DNA of 64,000 bases from Promerops cafer (Eukaryota > Chordata > Aves > Passeriformes > Nectariniidae). The stretch is from NCBI GenBank assembly GCA_013398275.1, contig VZSE01006618.1:1772508-1836507 (forward strand), written 5' to 3'. This document shows, in pieces, positions 12,201-26,135 of the stretch. Below the pieces are notes generated by a model. The model was not told the DNA's origin. It searched no databases and saw only the letters and a list, made by a program, of their open reading frames with translations. A program made the translations under genes and the position numbers. Each line of letters opens with the position of its first letter. The stretch's first letter is position 1.

Positions 12201-15200
12201 AGTTTTCATTTGGTGAAAGACATTTTGGAACAGCTAATGTTGCTGTCACATCTCCTGTACAGTGCAGTACATTGCTTTTCACTTCAGTGATCTGATACAA
12301 CATTTTACTTGGTGAGGGTGATATATACTGACTGGTATCCTTTTTTTACAAGATATTAGTAAAGATGTTTTCATTTATTAAATTCAGGTTTTATTTGGCT
12401 TTTGGTGATACTTTGGTTCCAGCTGAGAATATCATAACTAGTTGATCCTAAGGTAAAAGTCAACAATAATTAGATCCCTCAAGCTTGCAAATTAACGGTT
12501 AGCAATTAATAGACTTTTAAAATTTCCATTCATATACAGAGTTTTACATTCATTTCACATAACTGAGATTGAAGCTACTTTTGAAGAAAGTCATAAAAGG
12601 ACTTCTGGATAGGACATTAACTGTCCACTCCTTCCCCATGTATTTATAAAATATTCTGTGGTCCCTGACAGCTGAGGATGCTGAGATGGACTTTATCTCT
12701 CGAGTGAGAGTGGTGGGGGGCCCCGGCAGGTCTGCCCACCACTTTCCAGCAGGCTGCTCTCAGGACACAGATCTGCACCACAGCAGAGCTGGGAGAGCCA
12801 GGCGGGCTGCTGTGGCATGGAGCTGCTGTGCAAAATGTCCACTGGTGGATTCCACAGTGCATGGTTGAGAGTGATCTTTTTTGGCATGTAGAAGTCCTGT
12901 CCTACTGCAAATGCTAAAGTGATGACTTCCAGATGTATCAGTCAGTTTTCACATGTCATCAGTGTTGTGTGCACAGGATACTTTCTGTGCCACAGTGCAG
13001 TAATCAGTATGCTGGAAATGACTGAGCCTGGCTTTCTCCACTGATACAAAGATGCTGTCTGGTTGGTCAGTTCTTTGTGTAGACTTGGGAAGCTCCATCT
13101 GGCCTTGGAGAAGTTCTGCTGACAACTCACCTGCTGGCACTGAACTCTGATTAGGCTGCTGATGTATAGCCTGTTACTTGAAATTCACATAAACCGCTGT
13201 TGAAATAGTCATTATACAGTATTATCTACCAGAATGTATTTGTCCTTTTTATGTAAATTCTGAATTATTCAGTAAGTCTATTTCTTTTTTATAAACTGTA
13301 AATTTCATGTTGAGCATAACAAATACTATTTTTTTTGTTTACTCTGAAATGTCTAGTTATATGTAAATAAATATGTAGACTCCATATTCACATAATGGAT
13401 TGTCATACTGCCAGTCTATTCCAATAAAGAATATTCTTTTATAAGTTTTGAACTCTCTGGGGTATTTCAGACAGCATATGGTTTCCATATCAAGCTTAAA
13501 AGGGTGACACCCTTTATATGTATCCCTAAGAAACTTACTTGAGGTGTGATGCAATCACTTTATTTTTTCTTTCATGTTTATATTAAGAGTATGTTTCCAA
13601 ATTCAGTATCAGCATATGTCCACAAATCTATTTGCGTACAGACATTCATATTTAGGCCTTTAAAATGGCTTGAGATGCTCAAGGGCTAGCCTGGGAGAAA
13701 AAAAAGTGATTTTATGCTATTATTTCAACCTGTTATCTCTTTTAGGTTGTTGATGGCTAGGTTTTAACCTCTTAGGAGGATGATTGAGCTTTTGACAGAA
13801 GACTGTTTTTTCCTTATACCTGTACACAGACTTAAGCAGGTGGTCATTTAAGTACTGGGAAACACAAAAGCCCATTGTTCTTTCCAGTTGCAGTGGAACT
13901 AACAATTTTATCCTCAAATGCATACACCCCTGCTTATCTCACAGCCATTTTGTGAGATAGTCCTGTATTTTATTCTTTTGCCAGCAGTTTTCATGGTGTG
14001 CAACTCACAAGTTGTTTCTTTTTCTGGTTGCTACATTTCATTAACATAGTTCACATTCATATGTACAAACGCAGGATTTCTGAACTGTCAGGCATACTTG
14101 CCTTTGCAAGATTAATATTACCTTTTTTATCCTGTTTTTATTCCACAAGTAGGGAAGAGAAAGGAAGAGCAATCAAATGAAGGAGTGTTCATCTGTGTGT
14201 TAATTCACTTTCATTTCACCATTCAATGGCATATTCATAATGCTGTTGAAACAAAATTTAACAAGGTGCTGAGACAGATGAAATGTTTCAGCCTGATGGT
14301 AGATTCTCGGTTGACGGTTATATGCTGAGTAGAAAATGGTGTTCCAGTGACTGATTTTGAGTGGAACAAACCACACACCTAATAAGGCTTGAAAAAAGCT
14401 ATTAAAATTGCTGTCTTTCTCATCACTTGAACACCTGTATGTCATCTATTTTTCTTTAGAGGGTAATAAAGTGTTTGTATTTTTATAGGAAAGAATGGTC
14501 TTGAAACATCCTCCATTTTATAAACAAAAAAATCATAAGATTTTTTAACATAGTTGTGGACAGGAAATAAAATGTACACATTTTAAAACATACTAAAAGG
14601 TGCTGGTTGTTCATTAGTACCAGACTCATGTGTTTAGCAACTAAGGAAAATAATTTTTTACCAGATTTCAAAAAAAAAGCACACGCAATTTCCTTGTTTA
14701 AAGAATGTTAAGAGTGTAAAGTGTCATTGTGTTCTATGAACACTATGACTTTCCTGAAACAGCATGTGGGTTTGTGGTGTACACTGTTTAATCTGCCCAA
14801 GAGCGATATTGCTTTCTCGTGACTCTTCCTCCACCATACATTGTACACTCCACCTCAATGGACTGATTTTATTTACTGCTGAGTCAATATTTACCACTTT
14901 GCTACTGCCTGCAGTAGCTTTAATCCCTGTCTGAGCAACTGAATGGTACCAGGAGCTTTTTAAAGCTTTAGGCCTTAATCCTGTCACATTCATCGAGTTT
15001 CTAGAGGAAGTTAAGGATGCTCAACACCCCGAAGTACTAGAATGCTTTGGTTATTTTTGTTTATTACTTGTATTGCAATAGCCCTGGAGGACCTAATTAA
15101 GCAACTGTGAGGCAGGGCATACAGAAAACCTAGAAGGTGCTTTTTTTTCACAGTGTTTTTCTAACCCCATGGAATAAGTAGTAGGATTTTTTTCCCTGCA

Positions 15201-17519
15201 TGTGTGAACAGAAGGGATCCAGTTGTACCAGAAGCATACACCTGAGAAGGAACCAAATGTAAGAGGAAATATGAGAGAAATGCCGTAACAACAGCCATCA
15301 AGAAGCTGGTGTCCTCTGCTTTGACCTGCTAAATCATTTTGTAAATAGAGACTCCAGACAGGCGCGTTTCAGTCTTTCTTCTGCAAATCAGTATATGGCT
15401 TCATAAGCAGTTTATTCTGACACGTTTTCAGCAGTGATTTAAAAACACAAAATCTGCTTGAACTGTACAGGTATTACAGTACCAACAGGGCAAATGAAAA
15501 ACAGCTATGCAAAGCTTTCTTCTGTAAATACAGGTAGCTCACATGTCAAAAATTGTATCACCTTGGAATAGACTGTCAGCTGTGTTGTAAAGACACCATC
15601 CTTAAAGACGTTTTTGGAAGAAGGGAAATAAATTTATCTTCTTCGATTCCAGTGTCTTATTCTGTATGTTAACTGCAGGATTTCCATTGCAAAGACCACT
15701 GTGACTCAGTAGCACTGCTAAGAAAACAGTAGTGCTCAAATTAATCTAATGTGTACAAGGAATTGTTTCTTGTACTTAATATCAAGTATATTATCTCTAT
15801 TTTTTGCGGGGGACTTCACTTTTCACAAAGAAAAAAATAGCAAATACAGTCACGTGGTAAAATAGAAGCATGGTATGTATTCTGGTTTGCATTTGCAGCT
15901 TACTCTACCTTCTTTCTAATAAAAATAGAAAGCCCCAATCTTGCCCCAGGAAGAGAGAGAAATAAAACTGGTAGCAATCCTATATAATCTACAATTAGAT
16001 CTTGTGTTTAAATCTACTAGTCCAGAGAGGAAAATAATTAAACTGGTAACTAAATAAATAATCAGCACTAGAAAGCCTAAAACTGGCAATTAAATTTAGG
16101 AACTTGTTTCCTGCTCTTGAGGTCCACGTAAACATTGACCAGTCCTATTTACCTCATTGCCAGTCTGTGTGCAAATGTGTGCATCCATCTGTGTTTTTTT
16201 CTGTAAGAGAAAGTGACTGTGAATCACCACCAATGCATGCTATTTGGCATATTTTCAGCATGCAAAGCAATCAGCAATGAATTCTTGAATTATGAAGAGA
16301 TATGAATGTTTAATTATGTCATTGCTAGACAATTCAAACAACAACACATGAACCTTTGGATTACAAGGTTTTCATCATTCTAAGAATTCACAGTGCTTTC
16401 ATATTACATAAGAAATACTATCTAACATTAAATGGATTTTTTCCCACTATGCAGCACTACAGTTTTTGCATTAACACCAAGTGACTACTTGACAAATCAA
16501 TAATTATTTTAATGTGCTATATAATAAGCAACAGAAAATACAAAACAAAATATGAAAACCGTTAAAATCAACAATTTGGGTTTTACCATAGATAAAATTT
16601 ACTGTGACAAAGGTAATTTTCCATTGAATGATTGATGTACATGTAAATAAAAGTAACTGTTCTCAGGAAAGTTCCAGTGAGTATTATGTCTTGGTTTCTG
16701 TACTGCTTGTGCAGTTTTAAAACTGTCATCTTCAATAACTTACAAAACTGTAAGGAAAAGCAGGACTCAACCCAAGAGCATTAAATCCCCAAGAACTCTT
16801 TAACAAAGGATATAAATATTTTGTGGGGAAAGAACCCCAACAAATGAATTGTTCACATTTCATTACCTGTGACTTCCATGTTAATTCTAAACTTGTTTTA
16901 GTTCTGACTTTTAATTTATGGGTCTCCAATGTTATCACAGCGTTCTTTTTTCTGAACTTATATTTCACAAGGACCATAAAAGCATTTTAAATTCGGGAAA
17001 TGATAATTGATATAAAGCTGCTTTGCATAAAATTATACTAAATAATATAACTGAATTGGAAGAAATTTAAAGTTTCATAAAAGAAGGAAAAAAAGAGTAG
17101 ATTTGCTGCACAATTTTATATTGCCCACAATATAAATAGGAAGGAGAGTGGAAAGTAAAGTGCAATGCAAATCATTAACTAAATGTATCAGCTGTTAGTT
17201 TTTATCACATTTGGAGAAATTTAATAAGAAAAATGTCTACAAATAGCTTCATTCTTCCTAAGACAAATGATTTAATTTTGGCCAAGTGTGCATTTTATTC
17301 ACTGAAGACAAAAACTGGGAGATGGATCTGGAAATTTTCCAAACCCTTTTATAGATACTAAATGATACTATAGATTACTAGATGTAAGTAAAAATAAGAA
17401 CATGATCATCTTTTATGTAAATTGGAAAAGTGATATCTGTTTTGGTGTGTGAAATTGATGGATACAGAAGTGGATGGATATATAAATATTGGTGGAACAC
17501 TTTACTCCTCAATATATCT
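9280..17519. other. Intergenic stretch without recognised features
   Basis: I see no exon, RNA gene or clear transposon here. The frames of 60-130 codons lack recognisable domains, and I found none with a good pair of splice sites. Small features are a GC-richer patch near 12690-12880, and T or A runs such as 12180-12195. If the two CpG islands are divergent promoters, this is part of the spacer between them. Confidence 0.5.
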
Positions 17520-17720
17520 GGGCACTTGCCAATGGAGTGTTTCCAGAAGCTCACTAGCGCGCTCTGAGATATTTGGTTGCCGGTTTATTGCAAATATTCG
17601 GCAAAAGCCCCCCTAAGAGCCTCTCCCAAGAGAGAGCAGACAGGACTAAATTAACTGAGCAGAGATGGAAGTGTGTCCCTTCTCATTCATTACCATTGTT
17701 AAGTGAAATATGTGAGCCCT
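17520..17720 (-). mobile_element. Candidate LTR end (R-U5 like)
   Basis: On the minus strand this short stretch reads like the last part of a retroviral LTR. A CTCTCTTGGGAGAGGCTCTT segment is followed by GGCTTTTGCCGAATATTTGC and an AATAAA signal (17584-17589), and then by a GC-richer tail containing GAGCGCGC. That order (promoter-proximal R, poly(A) signal, short U5) fits known bird LTR patterns. No TATA box, no matching internal region and no target-site duplication could be confirmed. The call rests on pattern only. Confidence 0.4.
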
Positions 17721-18106
17721 TGGCCTAAGATGCTTGGGATACTAAATTTATTCACAGGTGCCCTTATTAAGATCTAAGTTTTTACAAACCTATCTTCTAG
17801 TGCTTTTTTCATAGGTGCCACTGCAGCAGCAGGCAGCTGCATAATCTGCCTGTCATGTCTGTTTGTGTGAAATAGAAAAAGCAGAAAATTCTCATGGCAG
17901 TGCAGATGTAGGCTTAGAGATAGAAAGATACAAAGATGAAGACACAGAACAATAGGACTGTGTTTTTGTGCTGTGTAGAGTTAGGCCTTCGCAAGTAGAA
18001 AAATATGTCAAGCAAGATAATAGCAAATTTAATAATGAGACTGTGCTTTGTTTATAGAAGAGTATAAAAAGTTCCTGAACAGCAAGAAATGTGAAGCAGG
18101 CAACCA

Positions 18107-18365
18107 TTGTTAGATATAAAGAATACGTGTAGTTTTAATGATTAGTTTATGCAGATGTCTGTAAGCTCTTAACAATTTGCTGTTGGCTAGAAAGCTTTTA
18201 AAAGGCCTTGCAACCCAGAGAACTCTGGCTGCTGTTGGCATTATGTAGGCTGTTGCCATCTTTTGTGTCTCACTCTGTACTGAGGCTGATGCAGCAATAA
18301 AGCTCAAGGAATGTCTCCCAGCAGTCTTGTCTTCTTGTTATTTAGAAAAAAAAACAACACTATAT
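18107..18365 (+). mobile_element. Candidate LTR, ERVK-like layout
   Basis: This block reads as a compact LTR on the + strand. It begins with TGTTAGATATAAAG and has a TATA-like TTTTAAAAGG at 18196-18205. An AATAAA signal follows at 18296-18301, about 95 bases on, and then a short T-rich tail. The TG start fits retroviral LTRs. The right end, near an ACAACA stretch around 18350-18365, is a guess. There is no internal retroviral sequence beside it, so it would be a solo LTR. Family assignment needs a repeat library. Confidence 0.4.
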
Positions 18366-19690
18366 CGAACAGTAATGGTGCCCCATGTTTTGTTTTAAGA
18401 AACATGAATTGACTAGCTGTCAAACTGTTGGAAAGACCCAGATGAGGTTTATTATAAAGATCCGTTGCAAGAAGCGGATAACAACTGGTCTTGAATGGAA
18501 GGAGCAAATTCCTGCCTCTGCCTGTGCCTGCTGGCCTCGCCGGGATGGAGCTCGGGAAAGGCACCAAACTGGATCCAACATCTGTTCAGGCTCATGTGCA
18601 GCTCCCATTGCTGCTTCTTTCAATCTCTTTACAAATGTGCCATGGGCACAGGATAAATCTGGTGGTCTTCAGACTGATACAAACCAGATTATTTTACAGT
18701 TAGCTGCTCTCCATTAAAAGATGCCTTTTAACGCTTTCCAACTTCTACATAAAGGAGTGCAGTGCACATGCTGAGCACCTGAAGGTTGTGTAAATACGTG
18801 TCCCCAGTAATGTCATTGCTCATTCATACATTTCTCTGACTTTGCAGTGCATGCATCACACAACAGTTTCTTTTGTGCCATAGTAAACAAGCTGTGTGCA
18901 AACCAAGGTAATCTGAGGATAAACTTTTAGAAGCTACCTCTGGATTCATCACCTTTGTTCATATTAGCACATACTTTTTCACAGAGAGGCTGTTTTCATA
19001 ATTTTACACCTGAGAAGGACACACAAAATTGACACACACTGCTACTTATTCTTTGCTTCACAGTTTTGGGTGGCAGCACCATAATAAAGACCTCTGATGC
19101 ACATGATCAGACAGATACACAACAGAAAAATCACTGTCAGATGCAGGTCAAGCTACAAAAAATTCTGCAATTCGCACCTTTGTGTAATATGGTGCAGCCA
19201 GACCCCATATTAATTTCAGTATTTGTGTTGCTTGGCAGTTAAGTGGCTTTTCTTCCAGCATTGAATAGACATAGTTCTGCTGCTTTTGTCATTATGTTTT
19301 TTTCTTTTCATGAGGATGTCACCTTAGCTGGCCTGAAACTGCATGAGATAAATTCCTTCCAGCCTATTTCCCACTCTTCACTGAAGTGAATGCTGATTTT
19401 TTTTACTGTTCTTAGCAGGAAGTCCACTGAGCCGTCTTTTCATACTATCCCACAGAAGTTCTTATATAGTCTGTGGGCTTCAGTGTTGCAACATGGGACT
19501 TTAAATTCCTCTGTGCTTTAGATCATACATCAATATTGCATTCTCATCCTGGTTTGTCAAAAAACTCCAGCAATATTCAAGAAAATTGATAGCTTCTATG
19601 AGTCTCCTTTCTCCTTGGGCCCAGCTTGTTAAAAACCTTGTGGCCTTTCCCCCATGGTTTTGCAGCATTTTAAGTTCCAAGCCTTCTAAT
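18366..19690. other. Intergenic stretch, nothing recognised
   Basis: A 110-codon frame at 18385-18717 was examined, because part of it is GC-richer than its surroundings. It shows no recognisable domain, and two other frames are open over the same bases. From about 19320 to 19400 there are words reminiscent of internal CR1 sequence (for example AATTCCTTCCAGCCTATTTC), too diverged to call on their own. Confidence 0.4.
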
Positions 19691-19855
19691 TCACAGAATC
19701 ACAGAATAGTTAGGGTTATAATGGACCTTTGGAGGTCTAGTCCAAACCCCCACAAATTTCATTACTTTTCATCCCCAAAGTCAAAGAATCATCAGGTTGG
19801 AAAAGAACTTTGAGATCAAGTCCAACCCATGACCTAACTATCAGGTCTTGGTCTT
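19691..19855 (-). mobile_element. Two adjacent CR1 3' ends
   Basis: The stretch contains two reversed CR1 3' termini in a row. The first starts at 19691 (CACAGAATCACAGAATAG, then GGACCTTTGGAGGTCTAGTC). The second starts near 19781 (AAAGAATCATCAGGTTGG, then GAGATCAAGTCCAACCC). Each is only about 70-85 bp long. Both lie in the same orientation, so a new, severely 5'-truncated copy probably inserted beside an older one. Confidence 0.85.
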
Positions 19856-22795
19856 GGAAAGAAATTGATGCTAGCAGATCCTTTGGGATTCAGTACTCCC
19901 ACTGACATCGAAGCTGGTTCTGATTCTCCAGAGAATATGCTCATTCCTGAGGTGTCTGTCCAACACCATGACTGACCATGCTCTATCTTACCAGACAATG
20001 CTATAAAATTCAAACACACATCCAGGGTGGTCCTTAAGTAGTGAACTACCTTATAATAGTGACATATTCCCTGCCTCCTTTGTCCTTATGATATTTTTAA
20101 TGATTTTGCTGGCCTGGCATCTACAGTACTGTATAATACACCCTCCTTTTCTCTTCCCCATCCCTCCAATGCAGCCTCATGACTTAAATCATCTGCACTA
20201 AAATCACTACTACACTTGGTATCCACATAGGGACAGCTCTATTTAGGTGTGTAAGTACAACCCATCACACTATTTAGCTCCTGCACAGCTTGCTGTCCTT
20301 ACCAGGACAGTGTCAGGGAGAAATCAATCCATCATTCTTTTAAGAAAATCCCTGTTGTGACTTGTTGCAAAGCGAGAGGGGTTTTGTAGACTGGCTGAAG
20401 TCATGTTAAGGTTGCAGATTAAAGGTAATAGATGCTATGTCCTTGCCCTAGGAAGTACATTGCAGGGCCATTATATCTACATTACGTCAAGGTTTCTACT
20501 GACATAATTATGTTAGGCATTGATCTTACCTACTACATTATCTATCAAGCAGATGGTAAAGTAACACAAATATATCTACACTATCACAACAGTTTACTGT
20601 GCAAGGCCACTCATGGAACTACACATTTGAGTTATGTTTGAACATAACTTTTTGTTACTTGTTTGTTCAAAACTTTTGCTAGAATGTAAAATTTTTTGGG
20701 GAGAAAAGAAATCAGTCCAATCTAAGGAAAATAATTTGATCAGGGTCTGGCAAAGCATTAAAATCATGGTATTAAGAAGGAAACTGTCTGCTCAGCAAAA
20801 TAGTAAGATTCCTAAAATTAATAAGGCAGTTTATTTTTATTTCCTCTGATTTGCCAGTTACTGGAAGAAAGAGTATGTTTTGCCTGACAGTACTTTCATT
20901 ATGTAAAACATTTCTTCGTACGGGATACAAATCCACGATCTTCAATTTTAACTTCTTTAAATGTCTGATGCCAGCAAGGATATTGCTGGCATTGTAAAGG
21001 ATTAGCAAGTATATGCCAGAGTAAGCACAATGATCAGAACCAAAGCAAAAACACAATTCCTGAAACCCAAGATGCAGCGGTAACTAAGGGGGATATTAGT
21101 ATGTTATACACCATTGCTAACATTTTGTCTAAAAATTATCCTAGTTGTTCATGTGCATCCATTTAACAATTCAGGCTTAACCATTAGAATAAATATAAAC
21201 TATCAGTATGGCTGTGATAGATGCAGTATGTCACGGAATGTAAGACACGGACAAGAAACAGCACCTAATAGCACCAGATTTGGGACATCTACACTGTTAG
21301 ATGCAAAGCAAGAGAACTCATCTGCCCTGTGAATTGGAAGCATCCAAGAAAGGTCCTGCTCAGGACCAGGAAGCACTCTGAATCAATCCACTCACTGCAC
21401 CCTTGCTAGCACAAAGGCAAAATTTACCTCCTGTGCTGTACATTTTGCTGTCTAAGGCAGAGTTTTGTTCAAAGTTCTTTCTGCTGGAAACGTGTCTCAT
21501 TAATGCAGCTTTATTTCCATGTCATATACTATTGTCTTCTCTCTTACTACACAGGGTGAACTTTTGTTTCGATATTTGTCCCTTTCACATTTTACTGTGA
21601 TATGCATCCAACTACAGCCTACTCCTAGAGTAGCATGGCAGATATTCATATACACTATTTAATACTAGTCTAATGTTTGATCTATAAATCCAGGACAATA
21701 GTGCTGCATGAATGCTGCTTTGGAAGAAGAGAGCTTTTCTGATTTACTGTATGCTTTCACATCTTTCAATAATTTTCTTAAACAGTCTAGAGAGGAAACT
21801 TGAAATGCTCACATTTTGTGGAATAATTTTGTTACTTTCTTGTTCTTTACAAGAAGACTCAGCTGAATCTCCTGTGCTATTTCTGTCACCTGAGGCTTTT
21901 GCTCCATTTGCTGTAGTCTTGTCTGGAAGACTGTATTTGCAGAACTAGAAAAAACAAATCCTATATAATATATTATATATCCAGTCTGTGAAACTGCCCA
22001 ACCTAAGAAATGGCAAGATATTGCTAAGCACATGGACATGAATAAAGTTGCCCTGACATTTCCCCTTTGCGTTGTCATATTTTCCAAACGACCAAAACAT
22101 CTTGGATTTAAAGAGAGAGGTACTTCTGCTTTTCAGAGGTGCATTATTTTCACCCATAAATCATCTCTGTTAGTTCCATGTTCCCTTCTGACAGAAGAAA
22201 AAGAGCACAAACTGAATGCTACATTGCAAGACAGGTACAGTTTAGACTTCTTTCATCTACCCTTAAAGCTTTTTACTTTACTATTAAGTGCAGAAGTAAT
22301 TCAGCTACACTTACTGTGGGAGTTAAAGAACAGGCAACAATTTCCAGACAAGTGGAACCTGTCTCCTTTGACCACCTAGGGTAGGCCTTACCATTACTGA
22401 TAATGGAGCAGGAAACACTAAAAAAATACTGTAATTCAGTTTTCCAGTCAGAAATTTGTGAAACTTCACACTCAGGTCATAATTTTCCTACAGATTTGAA
22501 GTGACTTGCTGAATGCAAAGCTTTTAAATTGAGTGGGAAAAGGGGTTGGTTCTGACATCTCAAAATGCCCTGTAAAGATACAGCTGATTGGAACATTGAC
22601 TTCTAGAGGACTTTAATAAAAACTCAAAGATTTCTGTCAGTATTCTGAAAAGTGCACCCTTTTCTCGCCCTGTAACAAGCCACATCTACATCAGCAGTAC
22701 AGACTGATTAAAGTGAATTCTCTGCTGACATGCTTGGCAGCTTCCAACGGACATGTAACATACAGGAGTCTCCACTGGGTAGTCCTGGAAACAGA

Positions 22796-22827
22796 AGCTT
22801 TATAGTTTAGCTCTAAACTATAAAGCT
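22796..22827. repeat. Perfect inverted repeat, 14-bp arms
   Basis: AGCTTTATAGTTTA (22796-22809) is followed by a 4-base loop (GCTC) and its exact reverse complement (22814-22827). Arms this AT-rich can arise by chance or by local fold-back replication. There is no T-run to suggest a terminator, and none would be expected in this genome. Confidence 0.9.
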
Positions 22828-25800
22828 CTGGAGGACATACTGACCCTGGCCTAAAGTATTTTACTACTTCAAAGGCTATCTCTCATCTATCTATTTTAAT
22901 CTCCATCACTGAAGCTGACCTGTTTTGTTTTACACCTGCTCTTTGTATTTTCAACTGCATTTTACAGTTGAAAAATGGTATACAGCATACCAAGATTATA
23001 CATCCAACTACACTCGTCTCTATACAGTGCTTTGATTTTTGAATCTGACTTTAGTTAAGAATTTTGAAATTTGTATGAAGGTCTCAGACACCTCTTACTG
23101 TAATGTGCTCCAAGCCATCAGAATTGCAATCACAGGCTGCAACTACAGGCTTAGTGATTGGAATTACCTGATATTAGCCCTGTGTCATGAGTGAAGTCAT
23201 GATGCCATCAGAAGCCATTAGAAGTGACCAAACTTTCAAATCAGTGATGAAATGACTGTGTTTGAAAGTGTGTTTACACATTACAAATGTTTGCTTTTTT
23301 CTTCTGTGAAAGAAGCAAATGAATGTGAGTGATCTGTCACATGCTGTGTATCACTTACCTCAGATGTTCAGTCTAAGCTGTTTCAAAAAGATGACACTTA
23401 CATGTAACCTCATGGAATAACTTTATGAAGTACCATGTGACTTTCTTATGCAACATGAGAGATCTACTTGCAACAGACAAAACTAAAAGGAACTGAGAAG
23501 GCAGTTAGTTTCTACAAGCATAAAAGCAATCTGACTCATGAGCTGAATTAGGCAACCAAATAATAATTCAGTATATTTTTCCAGACTACGATCTCTTCAC
23601 ATCTTTTGCAACCTACCCATAACAGTGAAACAAAGAATTGAGTACACAGAGATTTTCCAGATCAGCGAAGCCTTGTGAGTGTTGTGCTGGCAGGGAGCAC
23701 AGCCCAAGCAGCAGCCTGGCAGGCTGTTTCACAGCACACCGTGGCATGGGCGAGATGAACACTGCAGAAGCAGAGCAATGGGAAAGGACGAGTGGCAGCT
23801 TGCAAAAGGAAGGGTGACAGAAAAAAAACACAAGTGAAGCTGCCATGAAGAGTTATTTTTAGCTGGCAAAACTTGCATATTTCCATATGCCTTTCCAGTA
23901 TATTATGACTGTTCTCATCACAGGGCTGGCCCACACCAAGACAGCAACTGGTGACTAAGGCCAACCTCTGCAGGCCCAGAAAAGCAGGGTTTTTTTTCCC
24001 AGCATTTACATTTTTACTAGTCTTTCACTTTTTCATTGACACTAGAGATCTGAATGGAAGGCTGGACATTTTTCTCCTCTTCATTCTTCCCATCATCATG
24101 CTTAAACCAGCATGAATGTCTAGCTGGTCACAGGGTAAACCAAGCTGATCTATCTGAGAGGAAATAGAGAAAGAAACATGCAGGGTGGCTGTGTGGGCAC
24201 ATGGGGACTCGCATTAGCACCAGGCAAGATGGGGAGTGTAGGAAGGTGGGCAAGATCATCACCTTCACCAGCTCTGACAATTTATGTGCACCTTCAAATT
24301 ATTTTTTGCATTTAGAAATATGCTGCAATTTTTAAAGTTTGGAGGCTTGAACAACATGCTCATTTGAGCTTGATGGAAATTGGCTGGAGGCAGCCTGCAG
24401 CAGCATTGTCTAACACCTGCTACCCTGCCAGCGCTCACCAGTTTCTGAGCTGGAACAAGCGAACATTGTTTCATGAGAATCCAATGTGTCCATGTTTGTT
24501 TACAGTTCTCATTAGGAGAAGGAATTGTTAATCCACCGCTAAAAGTGACTACTTGATCAGGAGCAAATACCTGCAGAGCCACTGGCATCTGCCCACCAAA
24601 TGCAGAATGCTGAGCTCCCAGCACAGGTAGACTGCAAACAGCCATACAAGCACTACAGTTTTTATTAAATTCATTTGGAAGTGGCCATCTTTCTGTATAA
24701 TTAGCAACATTTTATAGTATTATACTATTTTATAGTAACAAATGCAACTGAAATGTTCAAAAGCTGCCTTTCAATAATGTCAGCTGGTGTAATTGTATCT
24801 ATGCCAGAGGCTTAGGGCTCTGCAAGTTTATCTGTGTGAGGTAAACAATGTAAAATGTATTTGCAAGTGATGAATGGTAAGTGCACAAGTGTGCAGCTGC
24901 AGACCAACCTTTGGCCTCCTTGGGGTTTCTCTCTTCAAAGTGAGGCTAACATAAGCCACGTAGGCTAACCTGGGTAAGACTTCAAAAGCAAAGCTCCAGT
25001 CTATACTGGTATTTGTCCTACCCCAGTACTTCCCATATTCCTGTAAGAAAAAATATTACTGTGTAAGTACCTTTATATAACTTTATTGAAATTAATTCCA
25101 ACACAGATTCACTGAAAGGTTTCACTGTTTTAAGACCAAGAAAAGAAATAAGGTTCTACTCATAGTATCATTGTCCTCACTATTTTTTTCAAAATGGCTA
25201 GTAATTATCCTCAAGGGAGAAAGAACACTTCCTGGTATTAACAGTGTGTGAAGGCATGTAAACCAGTGCTTTTGAGATGCAGTAGTTACCTTGCAAAGTC
25301 ACGCCCTGATTATTTTACTGTAACTCATCTGTGTAGTTATGCCAAAAATAAAAGTGTATGTACAGGAGATATCATGAGACAGCTGGGATGGAATGTTATT
25401 TTGAGCTATTTCCACACACAAAAATAGCTCCTAGCTGCACGTTCCTACAGGGTATCTGCAAGCTGTGGGGAAAGTTTCAATGGACAAACATTATTATCCC
25501 CCAAATCCTGTAATTCTGGGAAGTAAATGAGGCTATGGAAAGTAGCTCTTTTTTTGGAAAATATGTAGAAGAGAGGTGCTAAAGAACAAGCTCTGCACAA
25601 GACTTTTCATCAGGCAGAATAAAGGCATAATCACTGCTGCAAAGCATTTTGGACGTGACTGCACAAATTTTAGTTCTTAAGTCAACAGAAAAAAAACACA
25701 AAAGAAGAATAAGCAACAACTGGGTGTTTCTGTTGCTGCTGCTGTTTCTTTACTTTATGTAAAGGACATTCCCAAGCCCCCAGCATAAACTAAAATAGCT

Positions 25801-26029
25801 GAAATGAATTCTCCATTTTTCAAGTCACGTGCTGTCAGTATTTACAAAGCAGTGACTTATCATGAATGACAGACAAATCCAAAGACTTTTAACATAATGA
25901 GTAATGTCTGAAGCCTACAGGATCAACAGATTGGGAGACAACATTATGAACTATACATAACTGTTACACAGTTATTACCATGTAATCAGATTTTTAGTAC
26001 TGGATAGTTAAGTCTTTGTTACTGTGGGT

Positions 26030-26135
26030 TTTTTGGGGTTCTTTTTGGGTTTTTTTTGGTTCTGGTGGGTTTTTTTTGTGTGTGTGTGCACGTGTGTGTG
26101 TTCTGTTTTGGTTTTTTGTTTGTTTGTTTTGTTTT
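26030..26135. repeat. G/T-rich low-complexity tract with TG repeat
   Basis: The + strand consists almost only of G and T from about 26030 to 26135, with blocks such as GGGTTTTTT, a short TG microsatellite (GTGTGTGTGTGCACGTGTGT) and TTTG repeats. The minus-strand frame of 64 codons here, rich in Lys, Asn, Gln, Thr and Pro, is only the translation of this tract. Confidence 0.9.

Noticed and set aside
18385..18717. 110-codon + frame, possible exon or retrocopy
   Set aside because: Other frames are also open over the same bases and I recognise no protein family. No poly(A) tail or splice sites support it.
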